A stretch of DNA of 64,000 nucleotides from Podospora pseudoanserina (taxonomy: Eukaryota; Ascomycota; Sordariomycetes; Sordariales; Podosporaceae). Shown here piece by piece: positions 23,436 through 34,500 of the stretch (positions within the stretch are counted from its first letter, which is position 1; the number at the start of each line of letters is the position of its first letter). The stretch lies in NCBI RefSeq assembly GCF_035222485.1, contig NC_085925.1:806001-870000 (forward strand), read 5' to 3'. The notes under the pieces were generated by a model. It saw only the letters and a program-made list of their open reading frames with translations. It was not told the DNA's origin and searched no databases. A program made the position numbers and the translations under genes.

Positions 23436-24799
23436 TCTCAACCTTGTCCAAAAAAATTGTCTTGTTCGTTATTTTTCATTTTGGTGGGTACAGCAATTTC
23501 GATGGGATATCCAAATTTTATTTTTTTCACAGGTGAGGGCAGAAGGCTGGAGGAAAACCACAGCCTTGGGGAAGGAGTGAGGTTGATAATGGCAAGGCGC
23601 GCGGCAACACACACTCCACTGATCTCTGTTTTGTAAAAGCAGCGAGTGGAGGTTATAGGGCTGAGATTAGCAGGGGGGGCGTGTGGTGTGTGGATGATTC
23701 TGCATTTTTGTTGCATATGCGCGGATGGGGATGGCGGGCGTTTTTTTTTTCGTTTTTTTTTTTCTGGATTGAGTTTGGTTTCACGCCCCCTCCATCACGC
23801 CGCCGCTACGGGCCGCGCCCACCCACCATTCTTTTCCCCCTGGAATTTCCCGACTGGGAGGTAGTGGGGGTGGTGATTGGCGGGGGGAGAAATATGGGCT
23901 GTGGATGTTGACAGGGGAGATCTCACTGGGACTGGGGATGGCAAGAGAGTTTGGGGTGGGAAGAATTGATGGGTTTTGCTGCTCACACCCCCTCCTCTAG
24001 AGTACTGCACGTCAGAGCGGCATGGCGGGAGCAGGCGGATGTGCTGTGCCCAGAGGGAGGTGTTGATGAGATCAGGCGTGAGGACCAGGGGGTTCTGTTC
24101 GTTGGACCGGGAGATGGGTGCTCCGTGCCTTGCTTCTGGGAGTAGCCAGGCAGGTTTTTCCATGTGGACTGGGGTCTCAGCTGAGGAGACTGGTGGGGAG
24201 AGATAGTCATGGGCCTTCTCCGTTTTGCCGTTTTAGGGCAGCGTTTATAAGACGGGGTGATGATGGAGGGGACGGCAGCTGAACTTGTCTGTGGGTCGAA
24301 AACAAGGTCTGTGAGTAACGAGAGTTTTTTCCATGTAGTTTCTTTTCTAGCTGGTTAGGTCGTAATGATACCTTTCGTTTTTGGGTACCCGTGAAATCTC
24401 GTGACTGGTGGTCAGGTGAAGGTTGCCTAGGGTTGATGAACATATGTCCTGATTTCTGTCTTGCCCAGCTCTGTCATGTAGACACTAGCACTTGTTTTGT
24501 TTCGAACTGGGTCGATCATCTTACTAAGGTCATGGCTTGGTGCCCAACCAGATATGTAGCGCTTCGGCAGGTGGAAGCATGCAGTTTTGGACAGACATGC
24601 CTCGGACACCAAGGGGAAAGCATCACGTGATGCCACTGGCTATCTTTTGGGTGACAATGTGTTGAAGGGCAAAGAATTAAGAGTGGTCTGGTATGTACTA
24701 TCAAATTGTAGTGTTACAAACTCAGTCGTCAATCATTGCGTTATAAACTTTTCCCACGCCAGAAGATAAAGATGCTTGAAACAGAATAGACGCTGCGTT
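23431..24799. other. Convergent intergenic region KXD1 / RGG-protein gene
   Basis: 1.37 kb that serves as 3' flank for both genes. Small frames of 60-122 codons overlap on opposite strands without domain signal. Runs of T and G near 23745-23765 are the only obvious structure. Confidence 0.55.
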
Positions 24800-25666
24800 T
24801 CAGGTGGCAGCAGCGAGGAACACCTCAGCTTTGGCTTCCGCCACTGCCTCTGGCGCTTTTGGTTCGGGACCAATCTGTGTTGTCTCCGGTTGGGTAGTTT
24901 GTTGCTGGTCTGAGTGCTCTTGGCTTTGTAGTTCTTGTTGCTGCTGTGGAACTCCCTTTGGCTGGTAAGGCTTCCTTTCCAGCCAGGTACCCACAGGTTC
25001 CAACCCATTCTTCTTCTCGAGTGGCTCCCAGGGGTTCTCGTTGGAGCGGGAGTCGTAGTAGTCAATGTACCAGTTTGGATTGTGGCCACCGCCACCTCTG
25101 CCGCCTCTGGCCCCTCCTCGGCCTCCTCTCTCACCAAAGTTGCCTCTGCCTCTTGCATTAAAATTACCCCGGGTGGTAGGGTTGGAACCTGACTCTTTGC
25201 GTTGTCCCTGGTTTGGACTATTACTGCCCTCCTCCGCTGCTGCTGCGTTGTGGCAATCTTCATCGTGACTAACCCTCTCGGCTGTTATCGCTGAACCTCG
25301 AAATCCCTTGATGAAAGGATCGGACCCTTGGCCTGTTGGGGATGGTGAGATGTCAACATGAGTATCGGTCGTGACGATGATGGGCGAGCAGGAAGCTCGG
25401 GTTGGACCGCCCCTAGGGGATGGTGCGGGGTGGGTGCCGTCGGGCACTTGGGGGTGTGCTGATCCTTCATCTGACCGGGATCTCTTGCTTGGTGGGTGTT
25501 CATCAGAGATGGAGGAGGGACGGGGCCGGCGAGTGCGAGCGGTGGTGGTGAAGGAGGAGAAGCCCATCAATCTAGCCATTTCGGCACTTTCGTCATCTTG
25601 TTGGGGGTCATTTTGCTCGGTGTGATGGTCGCCACCGTCGAGAGAAGTTCCGCTGGGGTCGGGCAT
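24800..25666 (-). CDS. RGG-box, low-complexity protein of unknown function
   Basis: Intronless, 288 residues. Residues 22-40 contain DDESAEMARLMGFSSF, a short motif found near the N-terminus of several fungal nuclear or RNA-associated proteins; a bipartite basic patch (PPSKRSR) follows. A disordered Pro/Ser/Thr region comes next, then an RGG box (about 166-198) with repeated GRGNFGERGGRGGARGGRGGGG, which usually binds RNA and is arginine-methylated. A conserved-looking block follows directly, NPNWYIDYYDSRSNENPWEPL and GLEPVGTWLERKPY, then a Gln/Glu/Ala-rich tail. RNA binding is inferred from the RGG box; I cannot name the gene. The compact WYIDYYD..NPW block is the best handle for homologue searches. 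Confidence 0.8.
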   Translation of the reverse strand: MPDPSGTSLDGGDHHTEQNDPQQDDESAEMARLMGFSSFTTTARTRRPRPSSISDEHPPSKRSRSDEGSAHPQVPDGTHPAPSPRGGPTRASCSPIIVTTDTHVDISPSPTGQGSDPFIKGFRGSAITAERVSHDEDCHNAAAAEEGSNSPNQGQRKESGSNPTTRGNFNARGRGNFGERGGRGGARGGRGGGGHNPNWYIDYYDSRSNENPWEPLEKKNGLEPVGTWLERKPYQPKGVPQQQQELQSQEHSDQQQTTQPETTQIGPEPKAPEAVAEAKAEVFLAAAT

Positions 25667-26525
25667 TCTGGACGTAATGAATGGGGAATAAGGATGAGGT
25701 GGTTAGTCGCCAGCTGACCTCGACTTGTGATTCAGATATGTGAGAATAAGTAGGTAGTGTTGTGTGCCGAGGTGCTTCGAAAGGTCCTTTGTGAGGTCTA
25801 GATTCAGCAGCTTGAAATCAAGCTTCCCTGCGTATTACGTTATTTCCTCGAGAAGCTGTTGAAGCTTGGGCGGGATGTCTCTTTGTTGGTGGGTGGTGGA
25901 GTGACGGGAGACCAGATGAAGTCGGCTGCCGTTAATGGAATTCAGCCTTGTGGGTCTCTCGCTAACCACGGGAACGCTCTAGCGGCTCTGTGTGTGTAAC
26001 CGCAGCCGGCCGAGATGTCTGTGAGCTGTCAGTTTTCACATTTATTTTCCGTCTTCTCGATTTGCATAAGGTGATTGGGCTTGTCCCTGAACGGGAACTA
26101 CCGTTGGTTTGAAGTCTAGAAGTGTGGTGGAAGGACCAACGGTTGTTCAACTGTCAAAGACGGCCCCAGGGTCCGCTATAAGGGTCAGGTTTTAGTGGGG
26201 CCACCTGCTTCTAACACAGTGAACCGAATGCCTGGAATAGAATCAGCAACCAACTCCTCTCTCGTCTGTGTCTTTTCCAACCTCAATCAATCTGCAATCT
26301 CAGGGAACCTGTGCCATTACACACGCTGCATGTCGCACCGCCGAAGCCGCATGAAGAGTTGGCTTGACACCTGTCACACCCCCTGAACTAGACGCTCGGA
26401 CACGCACACCCCTGCCTCTCCTCACACCTTTCATATCTCAACCTCACTTTCATTCCATCACCACCATTCTCATCTCACATCTCACAGCATCATTTCCACC
26501 AGCATCATCATCAAACTCACCAAAA
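25667..26525. other. Divergent promoter region, 0.86 kb
   Basis: It separates the RGG-protein gene (-) from the lipocalin-like gene (+). The 150 bp before 26526 are C/T/A-rich and end in CACCAAAAATG. A longer in-frame start at 26364 would add 54 residues of Thr/Ser/Pro-rich, leader-like sequence and is not preferred. Confidence 0.55.
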
Positions 26526-27107
26526 ATGTCACCCATAACCCTCCACCAACCCTCCAAATACTCCCCCTCACCCACCACCACCACCACCCCCTCCCCAACC
26601 ATCGACTTCCTCTCCCGCACCTGGTCCGTAACCCACTCCACCCTCCCCATGTGGCGCAAAGCCCGCAACGTCAGAATCACCTACTCCCCCCTCCCCAACC
26701 CACCCCCGGCTCCCCCTCTCAAAATCTCCGACCTGGTCGAGTACGAGCCCCTTGACGGGTCCTCCCTCAAAAACGTCCGCGGCGTCGACACCGGCTCCGT
26801 TCCCAACTCCCTCACAAGCTGGGACTGGCGAGGCTCCAGCTTTCTATTCTTTGTCACCTCCCACTGGGAAATCCTGGGGTACGGAGAGGTCCCAGAAACG
26901 GGGGAGCGATGGGTTGTAACTTGGTTCCAAAAAACCCTGTTCACGGCTGAAGGGGTGGATGTGTACAGTGATCGGAAAGAGGGGCCGAGTGAAGGGTTGA
27001 AAAAGGAGATTTTGGAAGCGTTGGAAAAGATGGAGGGTGGGGTCGGAGGGTTGTGTAGGAGGGATATGCACGAGGTAAAGGTTGAGTTGCCTTGGAGGGA
27101 GCAATAG
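26526..27107 (+). CDS. Conserved fungal protein with calycin/lipocalin-like features
   Basis: Intronless, 193 residues from the ATG with context CAAAAATG. After about 25 Ser/Thr/Pro-rich residues, FLSRTWSVTHSTLPMWRKARNVRITY starts a beta-rich domain: LEYEPLDG-like strand, SLTSWDWRGSSFLFFVTSHWEILGYG, ERWVVTWFQKTLFTAEGVDVYS, and a closing helix (GLKKEILEALEKM). The repeated aromatic strands and the GVD..W.WRG pattern recall fungal single-domain proteins predicted to adopt a lipocalin/calycin barrel that might bind a small hydrophobic ligand. No signal peptide is seen, so it is probably cytosolic. The fold and ligand binding are inference. It is convergent with the CIR_N gene: only 69 bp separate the two stop codons, so the transcripts are likely to overlap at their 3' ends. 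Confidence 0.8.
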   Translation: MSPITLHQPSKYSPSPTTTTTPSPTIDFLSRTWSVTHSTLPMWRKARNVRITYSPLPNPPPAPPLKISDLVEYEPLDGSSLKNVRGVDTGSVPNSLTSWDWRGSSFLFFVTSHWEILGYGEVPETGERWVVTWFQKTLFTAEGVDVYSDRKEGPSEGLKKEILEALEKMEGGVGGLCRRDMHEVKVELPWREQ

Positions 27108-27176
27108 AATGGTTTATTGATTTTGCGGTTGGGTATTATGAGCAGGGTTTGGGTATTTGGGGTATCATAGTCTAAT

Positions 27177-28190
27177 TCAGCGCTCCGTGTCATCTCTACT
27201 TCTAGTGTGTTTCCTCTCCCTGTTTCTGTCGCGGTGGGATCTCTCTGAATGGTGACCGCCTTTCTCGTGTCTGGCGCGCTTGGGAGATGGAGACCTGCTT
27301 CTGCGCCTACGTGAGTCTCTTTCAGAGCGATGCCGATCCCTGCTTCTGCTCCTTTCTCTGTGCCTTCTTTCCCGGCTTGAGTTTCTGTCTCTGTGTCTTC
27401 GTCTGTCGCTGCTCCTATCCCTATGTCGATGCCTCCTCTCCCTTCTCTCTGACTTTTCCAACTCTCTCAGTTCCCTCTCTTTTTCCTCGTTTACCTTCCT
27501 TCGTTCTTTTTCCAGCTCCCTCACCTTGGCAGCACCGCTCTTCATCATGGCAAGCGGGTCACTCGACACCAACCTTGCCGCTTCCCTGGCCTTTCTGTTC
27601 GGGTCGTCCTTACCAAAGACATTTTTGCTTGGAACAACCGACAAAATTTGGTCATCCGGCGTGGCATACCATGCGTCACCTGCCCCAGCCACAGTTCCAG
27701 GACCAAGACGGAGCTGAGCCTGCTCAGCCAGCTGCTGCTTCTTTTCCTTCTCCACATCCGGGTGTTTTGCATGAGTTTGTTGAGGCGTAAAAAGGGTGAG
27801 ATGGCCTTTACTGTCGACCAAGTCATCTGGGGTATTCAATGTGGTGGGTGGCGCTAGTGATTGGAACTGTTGATACTGCGGCTCCTGGCGTTCTCTTGCG
27901 AGGCGTAACTCAAAGTCGGTGTCATCCTCTCCTTGACGTTTGCGTTTCTCTCGGGGTTCTCGTGGCTCCCTGACTGATGATCTGATTTCTGTGGAAGAGT
28001 CGGGTCCAGGAAGCGGTGGCGGGACCTCTCCTCTCAATGTGGCCAGCCTGCGCTCAGCATCCTGCTCCTGCATGTGCTGCTCGTCGGCTTCCTCCTTCAG
28101 GCGAGCGGCTGCCTCGTCGCGCCTGACGCGCTCGATGTTGGCTGTGTTGTAGACATTCCATGATTTCTTGCCTAGGAGGTGGAGAGGCAT
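27177..28190 (-). CDS. CIR_N-domain SR-type protein (LENG1-like), probable splicing factor
   Basis: Intronless, 337 residues. It begins MPLHLLGKKSWNVYN followed by NIERVRRDEAAARLKEEADE, the N-terminal CIR_N domain shared by CIR, CWC25 and the leukocyte-receptor-cluster-1 (LENG1) family. The LLGKKSWNVYN form and the later WYATPDDQ segment (compare PWYQLPP in LENG1) point to LENG1 rather than CWC25. Residues 235-337 form an RS-like tail full of RE, RH and RS dipeptides (for example RRRRSRSPSPKRARHEKG), preceded by a basic coiled coil (KVRELEKERRKVNEEKERE). Such proteins are nuclear and spliceosome-associated; a role in pre-mRNA splicing is inferred. It is divergently transcribed from SEC18 with 393 bp between the ATGs. 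Confidence 0.82.
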   Translation of the reverse strand: MPLHLLGKKSWNVYNTANIERVRRDEAAARLKEEADEQHMQEQDAERRLATLRGEVPPPLPGPDSSTEIRSSVREPREPREKRKRQGEDDTDFELRLARERQEPQYQQFQSLAPPTTLNTPDDLVDSKGHLTLFTPQQTHAKHPDVEKEKKQQLAEQAQLRLGPGTVAGAGDAWYATPDDQILSVVPSKNVFGKDDPNRKAREAARLVSSDPLAMMKSGAAKVRELEKERRKVNEEKERELRELEKSERRERRHRHRDRSSDRRRHRDRNSSRERRHRERSRSRDRHRSERDSRRRRSRSPSPKRARHEKGGHHSERSHRDRNRERKHTRSRDDTER

Positions 28191-28583
28191 TGTAAAAGAT
28201 GTTTATCTGGATAAAGATGTGATGGCTGTAGGAAGGGCCATCAGTGAGGACGTTGCACCTTGATGGCTGGCCGCCAAGACAAAATGGTGGGGCCCAACAT
28301 GGGGCGCCAAGCTGCCCATACATTAAAACGCCCCCTTTGTACACCGTTTCGCCTCATTATGTTGTGGGCCTGCGACAACAACTGTCCCGCTGGCGAGCTG
28401 ACCCGTGGTAGCTACATTGACCTCGAAATCTATCACCAACTCCTCTCCTCCCAGGCAACGAAGAAAGCGACTCGTCATATAAACTGTCCTCTTCTTCGAA
28501 ATCACACCATATCAAAGCACTGCGTCCCGACACCTAGTCTCGTTACGCTACCAACCGGCACACCACAAACATACTCGAGCGAG
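28191..28583. promoter_or_regulatory. Compact bidirectional promoter, CIR_N gene / SEC18
   Basis: 393 bp separate the two divergent start codons, so both promoters must lie here or overlap the opposite leader. The sequence is unremarkable in composition; I see no convincing TATA box. A CCAACATGGGGCGCCAAG segment near 28296 is the most GC-rich part. Confidence 0.5.
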
Positions 28584-31219
28584 ATGGATCCGCGCAGCGC
28601 CCTCTTCGGCTCAGGACCCCGCGGCGGCGGCAGCGGTAGCGGTCTCCCCGGCCGCAACGTCCAACAACAACGACCCCCTCAGGCGGGATACCCTCCACAG
28701 CAGCAGGGAGGATATGGCTCTCCGCAGCAAGCCGGATATGGCCAGGCGCCACCACCTCGCCAGCAGCCAGGAGGATACGGCCAAGCGCCCCCTCCTCGAC
28801 AGCAGGCCGGAGGGTACGGCCAGACCGGCTCTGGCCGTATTCCGCTCAGGTTGGCAAAGGTCGAGGACAAGACCCTCCAGTCGCAATACATCTTTGGCAA
28901 TCTGTAGGCTCTTGCACCCCGTCTCTTGCCCATCGTGGACAACAAACTGACAGCAACACAGCTGCGCCGTCTCCCCCCGAGACTTCCCACCCAACCGCGA
29001 AAACACCGATGTCTACATCCGCCTCACCGGCCCCCAGATGAAAGGCGGAGGCGACTTTGTCGTCACAGCGCGCCCAGTCCCCGGCTTCCCCGATGGCTGC
29101 ATCAGCTTGTCCGACCCTCAAAGAACATGGTGCGGCGTTGGTCTGATGGACTCGCTCGAGGGCGAAGTCTACGACCCCTTTGCGAGGAGCGCGCAGACCT
29201 ATCTCGGCTCTATAGACGTCGAAATTGGGTTTGCGTCGCTGAGAAAGGTCGTCGACGCACCATACGATCAAGACGAGCTCGCCGAGCAGTTTATCGCCCA
29301 GTTTCAAAACCAGCTCTTCGCGCCAGGCCAGAAGCTGCTGATGGACGTCAAGAATGTGCCCCTGGCTATCACGGTCAAGACGGTCACCTTGACGGACTTG
29401 AGCATGCAATCGCAAAATGGCGAGGAGCCGCCCACGTTGTCAGACCCGCGCGCCAGGGGTATCCTGCACAAGCATACCAGCATTGGGTTCTACAAGGATG
29501 CGAGCTCGCCTCTGAAGCTCAAGGCGTCCAACAAGAGGCCTGCTGCTAATGCTATTATCAGCCCTGACTTCAAGTTTGAGGATATGGGTATCGGCGGTTT
29601 GGATGCCGAGTTCTCGACCATTTTCAGAAGAGCTTTTGCTTCGCGCATTTTCCCACCGGGCTTGATCGAGAAGCTGGGGATTATGCACGTCAAGGGTATG
29701 CTTCTTTACGGTCCTCCGGGTACAGGCAAGACGCTTATTGCCAGGCAAATTGGCAAGATGCTTAATGCCAGGGAACCAAAGATCATCAACGGTCCCGAAG
29801 TGCTGAATAAGTACGTTGGCCAGAGTGAGGAAAACATTCGCAAGATGTTTGCCGATGCCGAAAAGGAATACAAGGAAAAGGGAGACGAGTCTGGGCTTCA
29901 TATCATCATCTTTGACGAGTTGGACGCTGTCTGCAAGCAGAGAGGGTCTGGTGCCGGTGGCGGCACTGGTGTTGGTGACAGTGTTGTCAACCAGCTGCTT
30001 TCCAAGCTCGACGGTGTGGACCAGCTTAACAATATCCTGTTGATCGGAATGACCAACAGGAAGGACATGATTGATGACGCGTTGCTGCGGCCTGGTCGTT
30101 TGGAGGTGCAGATTGAGATTTCCCTGCCGGATGAGTTTGGCCGGTCGCAGATTCTCAAGATCCACACGAGCAAGATGAAGGAGAATAATGTCATGGGGAG
30201 TGATGTTGATATTCTGGAGCTGGCGGCAAGGACGAAGAACTTTTCGGGTGCTGAGCTGAGCGGTTTGGTCAAGTCTGCGACGTCGTTTGCTTTTGCGAGG
30301 AACATCAAGGCCGGCACTACGGCTAGTGTCAGTGAGGATGTGGTGAACATGAAGGTTGGCATGCAGGATTTCTTGCACGCGCTGGACGAGGTCAAGCCCG
30401 CGTTTGGTACTGATGATTCGGAGCTGGAGGACGTGTTGCCGTTTGGGATCATTGAGTACTCGAGGGGGATTAGCCATATTCTCAAGGACGGCATGCTCTA
30501 TGTCAAGACTGTGAAAGAGCAGCCGAACCTGAGGGTGATGAGTGTTTTGCTTCATGGGCCGAGGTCGAGCGGCAAGACAGCGCTCGCGGCGAAGATTGCG
30601 CAGCTGTCGGATTTCCCTTTTATCAAGCTTATCACCCCGGCGTCGCTGGTAGGTTATAGGGATGAGCTGGCGAAGAAGGATTATTTGCATAAGTTGTTTA
30701 CGGATGCTTACAAGTCCCCGTTGAGTTTACTCGTTATTGGTAAGCCCCGTCCCTTTTTACGCAATCAGACAAGGTCACTGACATTTCTCAGACAATATTG
30801 AGCGTCTCATCGACTGGGTCCCCGTCGGCGCGCGCTTCTCTGGCTCCATCCTCAACACGCTCGTCACGCTTCTTCAAACCCCACCACCCAAGGGGCACAG
30901 GCTGCTCATCCTCGCCACCACGTCGCAGAGATCGGTGCTGGAGCAGCTCGACGTCACGACGGCGTTTGACAACCAGATTCCCGTGCCGGCGATCTCGGAC
31001 CTGGGCGAGCTGGAGGCGGTGCTGGGGCAGGTGGGGGCGTTCGATGGGAGGCACGGGCGGATCGTGCAGGAGATTGAGCGGGCGACGGGGAGCAGGGAGG
31101 TGAATGTGGGGATCAAGACGGTGTTGACAAGCTTGGAGACGGCGAAGCTGAGCGAGAGCCCGGAGGAGTGGTTTGTGGAGCAGATTTCGGGACAGATTGC
31201 TAGGTATCCTGGGGTTTGA
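28584..31219 (+). CDS. SEC18: Vesicular-fusion ATPase Sec18 (NSF)
   Basis: Exons 28584-28903, 28962-30739 and 30792-31219 join to 841 residues; introns (58 and 52 bp) keep phase. Residues 1-85 are a Gly/Gln/Pro/Tyr repeat region (QAPPPRQQPGGYG copies) not needed in all NSFs. The N domain follows, then the D1 AAA+ ATPase with Walker A GPPGTGKT (357-364), Walker B IIFDELDAV (about 422-430) and the second region of homology MTNRKDMIDDALLRPGR. D2 has Walker A GPRSSGKT (639-646) and LLVIDNIERL, with the first intron-3 boundary splitting D700. The hexamer, recruited by alpha-SNAP (Sec17), uses ATP to disassemble cis-SNARE complexes after membrane fusion. The D2 P-loop has Arg-Ser in place of the usual Pro-His, still keeping GKT. 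Confidence 0.97.
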
Positions 31220-31421
31220 GGGTTAGAAGGATAGAGAAGTTATATAGAGGTTTTTTGTCTCTGATGAAAATAGGGTGAGTTTAGAAATCTAGGGGGTTTG
31301 CTGAGGGGAGGTGGTGGTCTGGTGATGTTATGGGGGTGGGGGAGGTGGAAGTGATTTGACAGGAACGTATGTACTACCTGTAGGTATGATCCAAGAAGAC
31401 TTTTCAACAAACCACCCAACA

Positions 31422-31492
31422 GCATCAGTGGTTTAGTGGTAAAATCCATCGTTGCCATCGATGGGCCCCGTGTTCGATTCACGGCTGATGCA
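31422..31492 (+). tRNA. tRNA-Gly (anticodon GCC), intronless
   Basis: 71 nt with a perfect 7-bp acceptor stem (GCATCAG / CTGATGC) and discriminator A. A-box TGGTTTAGTGG lies in the D arm. The anticodon arm CATCG-TTGCCAT-CGATG reads GCC. The T arm CCGTG-TTCGATT-CACGG includes the B box. Together these fold into a complete cloverleaf. GCC decodes GGC and GGU, the favoured glycine codons in the highly biased phosphate carrier. It lies 202 bp downstream of the SEC18 stop, on the same strand. Confidence 0.97.
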
Positions 31493-31496
31493 TAGC

Positions 31497-31500
31497 TTTT
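31497..31500 (+). terminator. RNA polymerase III terminator of tRNA-Gly
   Basis: TTTT four bases after the mature tRNA end, in the position expected for pol III termination. It is a minimal four-T signal; T-rich CTCTTTTATTTTTC about 20 bp further could act as backup. Confidence 0.6.
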
Positions 31501-34500
31501 GCTGTTGTGTCACACATGCTCTCTTTTATTTTTCTCTTTTTTTTGGGGTCTCTCATCTGTTTTTCTTGCTCTTTTGCAGACAATTTCCCGTTTTGTTTGG
31601 GTTGGGGGGGGGGGTAAAGGGGGCAAAGAGAATGCTGTGGCTGGCTCTGGTTAGGAAATTGGGACGTTGAATCCCCCTTGGGCAGGTTTAGCGGTTGTTT
31701 TACATAGGACTGAAGTCTATCTTTTGGGTGGAGGGTCAACTGCCTATCGCTTGTTTTGATGACTGAAGGAGTGAGAAGTCGGGCGTGTTTATATCAGGGA
31801 TGGTGGTGGGAGGGTTGAGTGAGAGCGGCGGTGGTGGATAAGTAGGTTTGGTTGTGTTTGGCGGTTGAATGGTGTTGAGTGGGGCGGGTGTTTATAGGGA
31901 TATCCTGGAGATATTAAAAAAAAGAAGGGGGGGGGGGGGTTGGGGTGGGAAAAGATAAACTGTGCCTTAATGGGAAGTAGTAGACAGAAAGCGAATTAAC
32001 AGGACGGAAAGAGACTGGCTGATGTGTTTTGGATAGGTAGCTTGGTCAAGCATCTTGTGTGGAATCAAGAACCGAAGTCTTGGTTTAGATGTCTTCTTGT
32101 TAGATGACTCGAGTTGTGTAGGTATCTTTTGGAGTGCGGGATATATACCTATGTACGAAGTATCCATGGGAGAATTGGTATCACTATTCCTGGGTGCCTA
32201 AGGTAGGGTAGGGTGTAGCAGTTGGGTTGACGATGCCAACCTGGCTCATGCTTCTGAGCTGTTGTGTAAGGTGGGCGCAGACTGGTCTCGCAGAGCTTGT
32301 ATGCGTCGATTGTGGAAAGCAATAGGTTACTTGTCTTCATGTTCGAAGTTGTTTGTACCTTCTTACCAGTAATGCTTGTTTCAATGACCTTGAGTGTCGA
32401 TCTGGCTTATAGGTAGCTTGGTGCACTCCCTCTGACCTATTTCGGTGCTGCTTCTTCTCCGATTAGAGAGCGTGATGGAGTCTTTTGAGTAGAAACGCTT
32501 ATCTCAGTGGACGCCAATATCTAGATAGTGGCTCATACTATAGGCAACTGCCTTGCTCGGCGTTTAGGAGCTCTTGTTGTTTTGTAGTATTAGACGAGAT
32601 TGTTTTGCTGAGTCTTTTGGCAACTGGCAACAACATTAACTACGCTATGTTTACCTGTTGGTGTTCAATTCCTGTCCTTTGACTTCGGGATCTTTTCTTC
32701 AAACTTACTTAAATCACATAGGCAGAAGGTCTTTACTTTTGAGCCCTATACCAAGATAGCTAATTTCTGCCATACCGCAACTCTTTCCTGAACATGATCG
32801 AGATAAGTCTCGAAGTCTTTCCAGCTTACACCAACGCTAACGGCTCAAATACAGAGTAGCTTTCATGAAGCTTGAATTGTCTTGGGTACTTTTGCGTAAT
32901 CACCATCTCCCTACCGCACAAGTCTCAAGTCATCCGCTGTACTCGTGATGGCAACACAAATCCGAGGCGACGGTGACCAAGGTGACGCGAGGTGAGAGTC
33001 ACAAAGACCGAGGAGGCGGTGTGCTGTGCCTCTTCTGCTGTGCATAATGCCGTAAGTCCATGTAACTGCTGCAGTAGCAGCCACATCAGCATCCCTACCG
33101 ATAGTACAACAGCATATAACTGTCAATTTTCTCTACCTAGGTAAGGTCATCAACCGCAGAGGTTACAGTGTACCAGAAGAATGGCTCAGTTTGATCGACC
33201 CGTATGGTTGACGTGTTGGTAAACCTCCTGTTCATATAATCAGTCCCCAGCAGTATAAGACACAGCTGTCAATACCATTTCAGGGGTCATCTGAAGCTCC
33301 CAACACAATGAGGCACATGGTCTCCAGAGTATGATAAGAAATCCCGAAAAAGGAACAAAACACTCCGGGACCCTCTTCACACCCCTCCCACCTCATACAT
33401 CATCACTCATAAGCGATCATCAGCATCAGGAGCGAGCCGGATCCATCCACCCCCCTCTAACAACTCACCCAACCTCCAAAAGTCGAAACCCGAATCACAA
33501 GCCCAATCGTCAGTTTTTTGATCACCAGACCAAAAATACACCCGACCCCTACTGCAGCTAAGTTATTTTCCCGAGTCCGAAAGCTTTTATTTGTCCGAGA
33601 AAGCCACGTTTTTCCCCCTTCCTCCAACCGGATCACGGCGGAGAAAATATCGGAGAGCGCAACACCACACCTGTATCTCTTGTTTCAAGATTCAATGTTT
33701 TTGTTGAGTTTGCATCCTGTCTATGAGCTGGCTTCCTATTTAGGGGAGGCATGCCCGTTGACACTGCCGACAGCCATCATCGCTTAGGCGAACATGAAAG
33801 TGGTGCCGGAGGGTGTGGTGAATGATGAGCATACCCGTTTCGGGATCTGCCCGTCTAAGGTTGTCAGTCGTCGTTTGGTAGCATCGGCATCGGGGAGTGT
33901 GGAAACATAAACGGTCAACTGGAAGAAGAAGAAGAAGAAAAGCATCCGGAGTGCACGCTCGGAGGTGTGAAACAACACGTGGGGTGCATGGTTCGACACG
34001 AGGTTCATGTGGAGGTTGGGAACGCCGGTGGTGATGATCACTAACTGCCGTCTGTTTGGGTGGCTTATTCGTCATTCTATCTGCTATCTATGAAGATGAT
34101 ACTATCACAACTTCCTACTTAGGACCCTCGGTTCGAGCTATATCGGTTTCAGAGGCTGGCTGGTCTCGTTAGATCCATCCCTACCTATCCACATTCACAT
34201 CTGCCGACCCTGAGGTAGTCGATAACGACATCAAAGACTCCATTCACAATCTGACACGCCCACTCCCTCGGCACATCATCTTCTATCAACATTCCATCTC
34301 CAGCTTCTATCTGTTCCCCAACCCCATGTCCAAAACGTCAATACCCTATCTCGGCAACGGAAGCTCGCGTGACAGGGAGTGGATCCCTTCTCTCTTAGGT
34401 CCCATGATGACCATAACATTCCTTTCATATGATAACAACTACCACTATAATCCCAAGGGCCCTCTCCGGACCAAGCCTCAATCAAGACTATTTTCCTCGG

